Positions 19,105-27,656 of a stretch of DNA of 64,000 nt are shown here, in pieces; within the stretch, counting starts at the first letter, position 1, and the number at the start of each line of letters is the position of its first letter. Position numbers and translations under genes: made by a program. The DNA comes from an uncultured Lachnospiraceae bacterium (GTDB taxonomy: Bacteria; Bacillota; Clostridia; Lachnospirales; Lachnospiraceae): positions 1-64,000 of the forward strand of contig CANRPO010000008.1 of the NCBI GenBank assembly GCA_947632515.1, given 5' to 3'. The notes beneath the pieces were generated by a model. The model ran no database searches, had not been told where the DNA came from, and saw only the letters and a list, made by a program, of their open reading frames with translations.

Positions 19105-19968
19105 CTATCTCAGATCCTGATTTCTCACGCCGTCCATGTCGTCGAAAGCCTGATTCTCGCCGACCATACCCCAGATGAAGGTATAGTTCCTGCTGCCGCT
19201 GCCCGCGTGGATCGACCAGCTGGGGGAGATCACAGCCTCCTCGTTGTGCATGATGATATGTCTCGTCTGCGTCGGCTCGCCCATGTAGTGTACGACGAAG
19301 GCGTCCTCCGGGATCTCGAAGTAGAGATATACTTCCATGCGGCGGTCATGCGTATGGCAGGGCATGGTGTTCCACACGCTGCCGGGCTTTAAAGCCGTCA
19401 TACCCATCACGAGCTGGCAGCTCTCCACCTGACCGGGCAGGATATACTTGTTGATGACTCTGTGGTTGGACTCTTCCAGACTGCCCAGCTCCACCTTGTT
19501 CTCAGCCTTGATGATGACCACGTCGTCACTGTCCGCCGTGCCCTCCAGCTTGATCAGCTTGGTGGGGTACGCCTTGTGCGCGGGCGCGCTGTTCAAATAG
19601 AATTTCGCGGGCTTGGACGCGTCCTTTGACTCAAAGACGATGTCCTTGGAACCCATGCCGATGTACATGCCGTCCTTGTGGCCCACCTCGTAGCGCTTGC
19701 CGTCCACGCTGACCACGCCCGGCTCGCCGATGTTGATGAGTCCCAGCTCTCTTCTCTCGCAGAAATACTGTGCGCGCAGCTCGTCTCCCGCCGTCAGTCT
19801 GATCGGCGCTGTGGGTACCGCCGCCCCTGTGATGATGCGGTCGATATGGCTGTACACCAGTTTGATCTCTCCCGGCACGAACAGATTCTGGATCAGGAAC
19901 TCCTCTCTGAGTCTCTCTGTGTCATAAGTTTTCACGTCACGCGGCGATGCCGCTGTTCTTAACTCCAT
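19105..19968 (-). CDS. kduI: 5-Keto-4-deoxyuronate isomerase
   Basis: Isomerises 4-deoxy-L-threo-5-hexosulose uronate, the open form of unsaturated galacturonate released by lyases and GH105 enzymes, to 2,5-diketo-3-deoxygluconate. The 287-residue cupin-fold protein has the zinc-site segment WNTMPCHTHDRRMEVYLYF with two His and a Glu, and a further conserved His in WSIHAGSG. The ATG at 19968 is preferred over a TTG nine bases upstream, since GAAGGAG is correctly spaced only for the ATG. It lies between kdgK (75 bases) and kduD (69 bases) in one operon. Confidence 0.95.
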   Translation of the reverse strand: MELRTAASPRDVKTYDTERLREEFLIQNLFVPGEIKLVYSHIDRIITGAAVPTAPIRLTAGDELRAQYFCERRELGLINIGEPGVVSVDGKRYEVGHKDGMYIGMGSKDIVFESKDASKPAKFYLNSAPAHKAYPTKLIKLEGTADSDDVVIIKAENKVELGSLEESNHRVINKYILPGQVESCQLVMGMTALKPGSVWNTMPCHTHDRRMEVYLYFEIPEDAFVVHYMGEPTQTRHIIMHNEEAVISPSWSIHAGSGSRNYTFIWGMVGENQAFDDMDGVRNQDLR

Positions 19969-20043
19969 CTTCCTCAAACTCCTTCCCTGAATACGGCGCA
20001 GGCTCTGCGGCCCGCGCCCGATTGATGTCCCGGCGTCTTCGCC

Positions 20044-21069
20044 CTATCTCTGTACCCGTCCAGAGCCGTCTCCTCCGGCCAGCTTGGTCACCTCGTCCAC
20101 GCTCACCTGGTTGAAGTCGCCCTCGATGGTGTGCTTTAAGCAGCTTGCCGCCACCGCGAACTCGATGGTCGCCTGCGGATCGTAATCCATCATGGACGCA
20201 TAGATCAGGCCGCCGCCGAAGGAATCGCCGCCGCCCACACGGTCCACGATCCTGACCGCATACTTCTTGGAGAAGTAATACTGTCCTCCCGTGTAGAGCA
20301 TAGCCGCCCAGTTGTTGTCGTTGGCGGAGATGGACTCGCGCAGCGTGATCGCTACGGCCTTGAAACCGAAACGGTCGGCCAGCTGTTTCGCCACGTCCTT
20401 ATATCCCTCATGGTTTACCTCGCCCTTGGTGACGTCGGTGTTGGCAGCCTTGATGCCGAACACGTCTCCCGCGTCCTCCTCGTTGGCGATGCAGACGTCC
20501 ACATACTTGCACAGCTCGCCCATTACCTGTCCGGCCTTCTCCTTGGACCAGAGCTTGTTCCTGTAGTTCAGATCGCAGCTCACCGTAATGCCTTTTTCCT
20601 TCGCCTTCTTACATGCCTCCACGCAGATCGCGGCCACGTTGTCGCCCAGCGCCGGGGTGATGCCTGTGAAATGGAACCACTCTGCGCCCTCAAAGATCTC
20701 GTCCCAGTTGAAGTCCGCCGTGGTAGCCGTCGCGATGGAGGAACCCGCTCTGTCGTAGATGACCTTGGAAGGTCTCTGCGACGCGCCTTTCTCCAGGAAA
20801 TAAATGCCTACGCGGTCGCCGCCGCGCACGATCTTGGAGGTGTCCACGCCGAACTGACGCAGCGCGTTCACGCCCGCCTGCCCGATCTCATGTTTCGGAA
20901 GTTTGGTGACAAAGGATGCGTCCATCCCGTAATTTGCCAGCGAGATGGCCACATTCGCCTCGCCGCCGCCGTAAGTCGCACCGTAGCTCGCCGCCTGCAC
21001 GAAACGGTAGTACCCTTCCGGCGCGAGGCGCAGCATGATCTCTCCAAATGTAACTACTTTTTTGCTCAT
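20044..21069 (-). CDS. kdgK: 2-Keto-3-deoxygluconate kinase
   Basis: PfkB-family sugar kinase that phosphorylates KDG to KDPG with ATP. The 341-residue protein begins with a typical KKVVTFGEIMLRL strand and GGGEANVAISLA substrate segment, and ends with the PfkB signature 2 DRVGGGDSFGGGL containing the catalytic Asp. It follows eda by 23 bases and precedes kduI by 75, so it joins the galacturonate and unsaturated-uronate branches in the same operon. Substrate is inferred from context and family; fructose or other sugar acids are less likely here. Confidence 0.92.
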   Translation of the reverse strand: MSKKVVTFGEIMLRLAPEGYYRFVQAASYGATYGGGEANVAISLANYGMDASFVTKLPKHEIGQAGVNALRQFGVDTSKIVRGGDRVGIYFLEKGASQRPSKVIYDRAGSSIATATTADFNWDEIFEGAEWFHFTGITPALGDNVAAICVEACKKAKEKGITVSCDLNYRNKLWSKEKAGQVMGELCKYVDVCIANEEDAGDVFGIKAANTDVTKGEVNHEGYKDVAKQLADRFGFKAVAITLRESISANDNNWAAMLYTGGQYYFSKKYAVRIVDRVGGGDSFGGGLIYASMMDYDPQATIEFAVAASCLKHTIEGDFNQVSVDEVTKLAGGDGSGRVQR

Positions 21070-21092
21070 TTTCTTCCTCCTTATATGCGCAA

Positions 21093-22052
21093 TTATTTTT
21101 GTACAAGATGAACGGCAAACCCGCCGATCTCATCCTGCAGATACACTGCCTTGATCTTACCCTTCTCATCTTTCTTGGCGGTGCTCATGTCGAACTTCAC
21201 GCCCTGCTTTTCCAGATGATAGATCGCGCGGTCCATATAGTTCGTACCGATCGCGATATGACCGTTCTTGCCCAGATACGGTTTCTTCATGGCCTCGATA
21301 GCCGTGCCCGCGAATACGGAGCTGCCGCCCACCTTCTTCGTGAAACCGAACATGGACTCAAAGCTGTCCGCGATAGCCCCGGCCTCGTCCTCGTTCTGCG
21401 CGTTGATGCCGATATGGCGCAGCTCGAAACCGAGCATCTTGACAACGGCCTCTCTCGTGAGCGCCTCGATCTCGTCGAACTTGCCCGCCGCGATCAGATC
21501 CTTCTTCACCATCCAGGTGCCGCCGCAGGCGATGATCTTCGGGAAGTCCAGGTACTCTTTCAGATTGCCCGCATTGACGCCGCCCGTCGGCATAAAGCGC
21601 ACCTTCGTGTAGGGAGCGCTCATGGCCTTGATCATCTCGATGCCGCCCGCCGCCTCTGCGGGGAAGAACTTCACAACTTCCAGTCCCAGTTCCAGCGCCA
21701 TCTCCACATCGGACGGATTGGACGTGCCGGGAACCACCGGGATATTCTTGTCCACACAATACTTCACAACGTTCGGGTTCAGACCGGGGCTGACGATAAA
21801 CTTTGCGCCCGCCGCCACAGCCCTGTCCACCTGCCCGGTGGTCAGCACGGTACCCGCGCCCACGAGCATCTCTGGAAACTTCTGCGACATGATCCTGATG
21901 GACTCCTCCGCCGCGTCGGTACGGAAGGTCACTTCCGCACAGGGCAGCCCGCCGTTGCACAGGGCTCTTGCCAACGGCTCGGCGTCCTTCGCGTCGTCAA
22001 GCGCGATTACAGGAACAATACCGATTCCATAGATTTCGTCTATAACGTTCAT
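21093..22052 (-). CDS. eda: KDPG/KHG aldolase fused to a glyoxalase-like (VOC) domain
   Basis: Cleaves 2-keto-3-deoxy-6-phosphogluconate to pyruvate and glyceraldehyde 3-phosphate. Residues 1-205 are a class I aldolase barrel: EVTFRT with the catalytic Glu, VGAGTVLT, and VKFFPAEAAGG with the Schiff-base Lys. Residues about 206-319 resemble the vicinal-oxygen-chelate fold (LRHIGINAQNEDEA start, later GHIAIGTNYMDRAIYHLEKQG), giving 319 residues where a plain Eda has about 210. The ATG at 22052 is chosen because AAAGGAAG precedes it, although the frame is open further upstream. It sits between an isomerase-like gene and kdgK. Confidence 0.92.
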   Translation of the reverse strand: MNVIDEIYGIGIVPVIALDDAKDAEPLARALCNGGLPCAEVTFRTDAAEESIRIMSQKFPEMLVGAGTVLTTGQVDRAVAAGAKFIVSPGLNPNVVKYCVDKNIPVVPGTSNPSDVEMALELGLEVVKFFPAEAAGGIEMIKAMSAPYTKVRFMPTGGVNAGNLKEYLDFPKIIACGGTWMVKKDLIAAGKFDEIEALTREAVVKMLGFELRHIGINAQNEDEAGAIADSFESMFGFTKKVGGSSVFAGTAIEAMKKPYLGKNGHIAIGTNYMDRAIYHLEKQGVKFDMSTAKKDEKGKIKAVYLQDEIGGFAVHLVQK

Positions 22053-22149
22053 TTTCTTCCTTTCTGCCGACGTCCTCGGCTCCCACAAAATGATCCTCCT
22101 GTTGGGAGCAGGCATAATATGTGCTGCCTGCGGCACATTTTAACTTATT

Positions 22150-22983
22150 TTATACTGCTTCGTAGCGTTGCTCGATGAACTCTCTCGCCCGCACCGCGTT
22201 CTCCGGTTTCGTGTTCTCCAGCGTCGCGTGGATATAGGGCTTGTGCTCCTTGGCATAGCGCAGGATCGCGTCATAGTCCATCATGCCGTCTCCGGCGGCG
22301 CAGGCGACCAGCTTGCCGTCCTCCACCGTGAAATCCTTCAGATGGATCATAGCGATCTCATCCCCGAAAGTCTCGATGGCCTCCGCGAAGATCTCCTCGC
22401 GGTTCTCATAGTTGGAGACGTCGAGCAAGTTCACCGGATCGAAGATGATGCGCAGATTCGGCGAGTCGATCGCGTCGAGCACTTTTCTGGTCTGTTTCGG
22501 GTTCCACATGATATGCTTGTACACAGGCTCCAGCGCGAAGATCACGCCGGCGCGCTCCGCGCTCTGCACGACGGGGCGCAGATTCGTGATAAAGGTCTGC
22601 AGCGCCGTCTCTGTGTGGCACGCCTCCTCGAAACGATATTCCGTGTTGGGCGCGCCCGTCTCCGTGCCGACGACGCCGCAGCCAAGCAGCGAGGCAAAGC
22701 GGAAATGCGCCTTGTACACTTCCTGCGTCCTGGCCAGCGCGGCCTTATCCGGCGTCGCCAGATTCAGATAGCAGCCCAGCACCGCAATATCCACGTCCTC
22801 CTTCGCGAACACCTTCCTCAAATACATCGCCCAGCCGGGCGTCAGCTCCGGCAGCGTCATCCTGTAATCGCACAGTTTCGACAGGGCGATATGCGCGCAG
22901 GCAAATCCCTGCTCATTCGCCGTGTGCGCCCGCTGTTCTATCGTTCCGGCAGCCACGTCGTGTAATCGAATCCCTACCTGCAT
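22150..22983 (-). CDS. Sugar phosphate isomerase/epimerase-like TIM-barrel protein
   Basis: The 277-residue protein belongs to the AP-endonuclease 2/xylose-isomerase-like TIM-barrel family. Metal-site features are LEPVYKH near the middle (Glu), IIFDPVNLLDVSN (Asp), MIHLKDF (His) and ATLENT near the end (Glu). Members isomerise or epimerise sugars, keto-acids or inositols. Its place between hydA (15-base gap) and eda (97-base gap) suggests a sugar-acid step or a side route into the KDG pathway, but no specific reaction can be assigned. The 97-base gap before eda contains two small hairpins, which may affect mRNA stability within the operon. Confidence 0.75.
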   Translation of the reverse strand: MQVGIRLHDVAAGTIEQRAHTANEQGFACAHIALSKLCDYRMTLPELTPGWAMYLRKVFAKEDVDIAVLGCYLNLATPDKAALARTQEVYKAHFRFASLLGCGVVGTETGAPNTEYRFEEACHTETALQTFITNLRPVVQSAERAGVIFALEPVYKHIMWNPKQTRKVLDAIDSPNLRIIFDPVNLLDVSNYENREEIFAEAIETFGDEIAMIHLKDFTVEDGKLVACAAGDGMMDYDAILRYAKEHKPYIHATLENTKPENAVRAREFIEQRYEAV

Positions 22984-22998
22984 TGACCCTATTTCCTC

Positions 22999-24699
22999 CT
23001 ATACATGCAACAGCTTATGCGCTTTCTCAGACATCGGTTTCCCCAGATAATCCGCATACAGTTTCTTGATCTCGGGATTCTCGTGGGAGAACCGCACCGT
23101 TCTTCTCTTGTCCAGATCGTAGAGTTTCGGCGCGCGCACGGACGCCATCTCCACGCCGTCCACAATGGGCTGTCCGCCGCCGCCCACGCAGCCTCCCGGA
23201 CACGCCATGACTTCCACGAAATCATAGGAGACTCTGCGGTTGCGCACATCCTCCATCAGCTTTCTGGCATTGCCGAGCCCGCTTACCGTGCAGGTCCTGA
23301 TCGGCACACCGTTGATGTGGTAGGTCACTTCCCTTCTGCCCGCCTCGCCCCGCACGTCGCTGAACGTCTCCGGGTTCGGGTTGGAGCCCTCGATCACCGC
23401 CACCGCCGTGCGAAGAGCCGCCTCCATGACGCCTCCCGTCACGCCGAAGATCACGCCTGCCCCGGAACTCTCCCCCAACGGCGAGTCGAAGGTGTCTTCC
23501 CCGAGCAGCTTCGGGATGATGTGCTCCGCTTTCAGAAGACGCACCAGCTCCCTCGTGGTCAGCACAATATCCACATCGGGGCCGTACCCCGTCACATCCA
23601 TCTCGGGCAGCGCCGCCTCCCCCTTCTTGGCAATACAGGGCATCACGGAGATACAGCAGATCTTATCCGGCGTCACGCCGATCTTCTCCGCGAAGTAGGT
23701 CTTCGCCACCGCGCCAAACATCTGCTGCGGCGACTTGGCGCTGGACAGCCTCGACCGGTAATCCGGATACTGAGATTTCATAAACCGCACCCATGCCGGA
23801 CAGCAGGAGGTGAACATCGGCACGCCCGACGCCTTCACTTCCTCCAGTCTCTCGAGGAATTCGTGCGCCTCCTCCATGATCGTCAGATCCGCCGAGAAAT
23901 TCGTGTCGAAAATATAGTCGAAACCCACCTGTCTGAGCGCGGCGACCATCCTTCCCTCCGTCGCCAGCTCCTCCGGCAGATCCATCTGTTCCGCCCAGGC
24001 TGCCCGCACCGCCGGAGCCACCTGCACCACCGTGATCTTCTCTGGGTCGGCTAACGCCTTGAAGATCTCCGGCACATCGTTTCTCTCCCGCAGGGCGCCC
24101 GTCGGGCAGTGGGTCACGCACTGTCCGCAGTTGGAACAGTCGGACTCCTCGATGCACTTGTTCATCGACACGTCCACCGTGGTGCGGGAACCCGTATTCT
24201 GTACGTCCCAGATATGCAGATCCTGCACTTTATCGCAGATCTGCACGCACCGCATACACTTGATGCACTTCCCCGCGTCCTTGATAAAGGGATAGCTGTG
24301 ATCCCAAGGCGCGGTGGGGACTTCCTTCTTGTAGGGGATCTCGATGATACCCAGATCGTTGGCGATCTTCTGCAGGTTACAGTTGCCGCTCCGCACGCAC
24401 ATAGCGCAGGTGCAGTCATGCTGCGACAGGATCAGCTCCACGTTCGTCCTGCGCACCCGTCTCACCTTCGGAGAGTTGGTGTAGAGCACCATGCCCTCCT
24501 CCACGGGATTGTTGCAGGAAGTGATCAGCTTGGTCTTGCCCTGCATCTCCACCACGCACACCTTGCACGCGCCGATCTCATTGATCCCCTCCAGATAGCA
24601 CAGATGCGGGATCATGATGCCGACTGAGGCGGCGGCTCTCATAATGGTAGTTCCCTCCGGCACGCTGACCGGCCTGTTATCGATCGTAAGATTTACCAT
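22999..24699 (-). CDS. hydA: [FeFe] hydrogenase catalytic subunit, group A type
   Basis: Produces or uses H2 with electrons from iron-sulfur clusters. The 566-residue protein contains an N-terminal [2Fe-2S] domain (Cys34, 45, 48, 62), a His-Cys3 cluster segment (His94, Cys98, 101, 107), a two-[4Fe-4S] ferredoxin domain (about 140-205) and the H-cluster motifs TSCCPAW (297-303), MPCIAKK (353-359) and MACPGGCVGGGGQP (498-511). The start at 24699 overlaps the upstream gene by 7 bases. Pairing with a GltD-type protein matches the glutamate-synthase-linked group A2 of the HydDB scheme. It is co-directional with the KDG-pathway genes downstream, so it may dispose of or supply reductant during uronate growth. 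Confidence 0.95.
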   Translation of the reverse strand: MVNLTIDNRPVSVPEGTTIMRAAASVGIMIPHLCYLEGINEIGACKVCVVEMQGKTKLITSCNNPVEEGMVLYTNSPKVRRVRRTNVELILSQHDCTCAMCVRSGNCNLQKIANDLGIIEIPYKKEVPTAPWDHSYPFIKDAGKCIKCMRCVQICDKVQDLHIWDVQNTGSRTTVDVSMNKCIEESDCSNCGQCVTHCPTGALRERNDVPEIFKALADPEKITVVQVAPAVRAAWAEQMDLPEELATEGRMVAALRQVGFDYIFDTNFSADLTIMEEAHEFLERLEEVKASGVPMFTSCCPAWVRFMKSQYPDYRSRLSSAKSPQQMFGAVAKTYFAEKIGVTPDKICCISVMPCIAKKGEAALPEMDVTGYGPDVDIVLTTRELVRLLKAEHIIPKLLGEDTFDSPLGESSGAGVIFGVTGGVMEAALRTAVAVIEGSNPNPETFSDVRGEAGRREVTYHINGVPIRTCTVSGLGNARKLMEDVRNRRVSYDFVEVMACPGGCVGGGGQPIVDGVEMASVRAPKLYDLDKRRTVRFSHENPEIKKLYADYLGKPMSEKAHKLLHV

Positions 24700-26543
24700 A
24701 TCGCAGCCCTGCCCCCTTTCAGATTGCCGTAGCCGAAGTGATCGCAGCGCAAGCATCTGCCCGCCTCCTGCGCGGCCTCCTGTCTCGTCATGGAATACTC
24801 TATCGCATCGAAATCATTTCTTCTCTCACACGCCTCGCGCTCGCACAGATTGATCCTGCCGCAGGGCAGCTTGTCACCGTAAGTCACCTGCGGGATCTCC
24901 ACATCGCAGGAGATCGTGTGGTGATACCCCAGATACTCGTCTATGTTCGCCGCGGCGACTTTGCCAGCCGCGATCGCCCGGATCACGGTGGCCAGCCCGG
25001 TCACACAGTCGCCTCCCGCGAAGACGCCCGGCACATCCCTGACGCCGCTCTCGCTCATGGCGTCCAGCATGCCCCGCTTGATCGGGATGCCCGACTCCTC
25101 GAAGTGGCGCGACTCGATGCCCTGTCCGATGGCCACCACCACAATATCGCAAGGGATCCGCACAAGCTCCACATCCGCCTTCACGGGTTTCGCCCTGCCC
25201 CACGCGTCGATGGGACCGATGATCTGCGGTTCCACCCAGATCGCTGCAACTCTGCCGTTCTCGTCCGCCTCGATCCTGTGGGGCGCTTTCAGGCTGTACA
25301 ACTCCGCGCCCTCCGCTATCGCGCCTTCCACTTCCTCCGGCAGGGCGGTCATATCCTCCTGCCTTCTGCGGTACGCGATGCCGACAGACTTCGCGCCCAG
25401 ACGGATCGCCGAGCGGGTGCAGTCCATCGCCACGTTGCCGCCGCCTACCACGATTACTCTCTTATCCTTGAAATCCGGCGGGTTGTCGTCCCCGATGCCC
25501 CGCAGCATCTCTACCGCAGAGATGACGCCCTCGGAATCCTCGCCGTCGATACCGATCTTCTTGTCCGTGTGCGCGCCGATCGCGATATACACCGCATCGT
25601 AGTCCTTGCGCAGCTGCTCGAAGGAGACGGTGTCCTCCTCGTTGCCTACCGTGACCGAGGTGTGTACCTCCACACCCGTGGACAGGATCGCCTCGATGTC
25701 CTCCTCCAGCCGCTCACGCGGAAAACGGTAGTTGGGGATGCCGTAGCGCAGCATACCGCCCAGCTTGCTCTTGCTCTCGAACACCACCGCGTGATGTCCC
25801 ATCAGTTCCAGATAGTAGGCCGCCGACAGCCCGCCCGGGCCGCCGCCCACGATGGCGATCTTCTTGCCTGTGCTCTCCGCCTTCTGCGGTACGGGGACGG
25901 TGTTTGCCCGCGCGTTGTCCACCGCCATCTTCTTGAGCCCTCTGATGTTGACGGAACTGTCGATCATGTTCCTGCGGCATCTGGCCTCACAGGGATGCTC
26001 GCAGATCAGCGCGCAGGCCGTGGGGAAAGGATTGTCCTTGCGGATCAGTCTCACCGCGTCCGCGTACCGCTCCTCGCCCACCAGCGCGATATAGCCCGGA
26101 ATATCCACCCCCGCGGGGCATAACGCCACACAGGGCACCGGCTGCGTGATGGAATAGGAACATTTTCCGTGTTCTATATGATACAGATAATCGTCCCGAA
26201 ATCCGTCCAACCCCGCCAGGACCATGTGCGCCGCCTCATACCCGATGGCGCAGTCTGCGGAGTCCGTGATATTGTTCGCCGTCTCCTCTATCAGATCAAG
26301 CGTGCGCATATCCGCCCGATTTTCCAGCACATCTTCCAGAAGATGGGAAAGCTGAAGGATCCCGACTCTGCAGGGTACGCATTTGCCACAAGTCTGCGCG
26401 TGGCAGGTCTTTAAGAAAGACAGCTGCAGATCGATCGGACACAGTCCCGGAGGACTTGCAATGATGTGACGTTCCAGATCTTTGTATAACCGTTCTACCG
26501 TAAGCTGCGCCTGATTCGGCGTGCTGATTTTCAGTCTGCTCAT
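24693..26543 (-). CDS. NuoF-C/GltD-type NAD(P)-binding hydrogenase partner
   Basis: A 616-residue flavoprotein. Residues about 1-120 match the iron-sulfur end of NuoF (CGKCVPCRVG at 52-61 and Cys98, binding one [4Fe-4S]). From about 130 it is a GltD-like module with cysteines 138, 142, 177, 181, 185 and 189 for further clusters, a first dinucleotide fold GGGPGGLSAAYYLE (233-246, FAD) and a second, VVGGGNVAMD near 365 (NAD(P)). A C-terminal CxxC (RCLRCDH) ends the protein. It likely exchanges electrons between NAD(P)H and HydA, possibly with ferredoxin bifurcation; that is inference. It is the first gene of the operon, with GAGAGGG before its start. Confidence 0.88.
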   Translation of the reverse strand: MSRLKISTPNQAQLTVERLYKDLERHIIASPPGLCPIDLQLSFLKTCHAQTCGKCVPCRVGILQLSHLLEDVLENRADMRTLDLIEETANNITDSADCAIGYEAAHMVLAGLDGFRDDYLYHIEHGKCSYSITQPVPCVALCPAGVDIPGYIALVGEERYADAVRLIRKDNPFPTACALICEHPCEARCRRNMIDSSVNIRGLKKMAVDNARANTVPVPQKAESTGKKIAIVGGGPGGLSAAYYLELMGHHAVVFESKSKLGGMLRYGIPNYRFPRERLEEDIEAILSTGVEVHTSVTVGNEEDTVSFEQLRKDYDAVYIAIGAHTDKKIGIDGEDSEGVISAVEMLRGIGDDNPPDFKDKRVIVVGGGNVAMDCTRSAIRLGAKSVGIAYRRRQEDMTALPEEVEGAIAEGAELYSLKAPHRIEADENGRVAAIWVEPQIIGPIDAWGRAKPVKADVELVRIPCDIVVVAIGQGIESRHFEESGIPIKRGMLDAMSESGVRDVPGVFAGGDCVTGLATVIRAIAAGKVAAANIDEYLGYHHTISCDVEIPQVTYGDKLPCGRINLCEREACERRNDFDAIEYSMTRQEAAQEAGRCLRCDHFGYGNLKGGRAAIW

Positions 26544-26630
26544 ATGATACCCTCTCTACACATCTTTCGTTCCGCTTTTATTTCGACCCCTTATGTGCTA
26601 TGATAACAACAAAAAGGAGGTCTGAAACCA

Positions 26631-27635
26631 ATGCTTACATTGACTGTTGCCCCAAACGGCGGCTCTGCCGCTCCCAATACATTCTCCACGATCACTGAGG
26701 CGATCGCCCATATCCCCGGAGACAATCAGGATCCCGTCACCATTGCGGTGCAGCCCGGCGTCTATGAGGAAAAGATCACCCTCGACCGCTCCAACGTGCG
26801 CCTGATCGGTTCTTCCGCCGACGAGTGCGTCATCACCTACGGCGACTACGCCAGAGATCTCATGCCCGACGGGTCGAAGAGAGGAACCTTCCGCTCCTAC
26901 ACCTTCCTGCTCGACGCCGACCATGTGACACTGGAAAATCTGACGATCCGCAACAGCGCTTTCCCCCGCTCTAAGGCGGGACAGGCAGTTGCCCTGTACG
27001 CCGACGGCGACAATCTGTGCATCCGTTCCTGCCGTCTGGAAAGCTATCAGGATACGCTGTTCACCGGACCTCTGCCTCCTGCCCCCATGCAGATCGGCGG
27101 TTTCACCGGCCCGAAAGAATTTGCCGAGCGGCGCGTCGGACACCACTACTATAAGGACTGTTACATCTGCGGCGACGTCGATTTCATCTTTGGCAGCGCC
27201 ATCGCCTACTTTGAGAACTGCGAGATTGCCTCGGTCTTCTCCGAAGAACTGCCCGCAGAACCCGATGGCAGCGCCCCTGTCTACGGCTATGCCACCGCCG
27301 CCTCCACCCCGGAGGGCAGCCCTTACGGCTACGTCTTCGACCGCTGCCGTTTCACCTCCACCTGCCCGAAAGCAAGCGTCTATCTGGGAAGACCGTGGCG
27401 CGACTACGCGCAGACGGTTCTCATCAACTGTGAACTGGGAGCGCACATCCGCCCCGAAGGGTTCCACGACTGGAACAAACCGAAGGCCGGAGAGACCGTC
27501 TTCTATGCCGAGTACGGCAGCACAGGCCCCGGCGCGACAGACCCGTCAAGGCGCGCCGATTTCGTCCGCGCTCTGTCCGATGAAGAACGATCCCGCTACA
27601 CGAGAGACAGGGTCCTTCCGAACTTTCATTACTAA
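26631..27635 (+). CDS. Pectin methylesterase (CE8), cytoplasmic
   Basis: Removes methyl esters from galacturonan. The 334-residue right-handed beta-helix protein has all CE8 motifs: GVYEEK (43-48), QAVAL (118-122), QDTLFT with catalytic Asp141, DFIFG with nucleophile Asp184 and LGRPW with Arg254 and Trp256. There is no signal peptide, so it acts inside the cell on imported oligomers, unlike secreted plant-pathogen enzymes. AAGGAGG precedes the start. It is transcribed away from the hydrogenase operon and converges on the GH28 gene, with 21 bases between stops. A TATGAT -10-like box lies at 26599-26604 without a clear -35. Confidence 0.94.
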   Translation: MLTLTVAPNGGSAAPNTFSTITEAIAHIPGDNQDPVTIAVQPGVYEEKITLDRSNVRLIGSSADECVITYGDYARDLMPDGSKRGTFRSYTFLLDADHVTLENLTIRNSAFPRSKAGQAVALYADGDNLCIRSCRLESYQDTLFTGPLPPAPMQIGGFTGPKEFAERRVGHHYYKDCYICGDVDFIFGSAIAYFENCEIASVFSEELPAEPDGSAPVYGYATAASTPEGSPYGYVFDRCRFTSTCPKASVYLGRPWRDYAQTVLINCELGAHIRPEGFHDWNKPKAGETVFYAEYGSTGPGATDPSRRADFVRALSDEERSRYTRDRVLPNFHY

Positions 27636-27656
27636 GTTACAATATGAGCGGAAACG

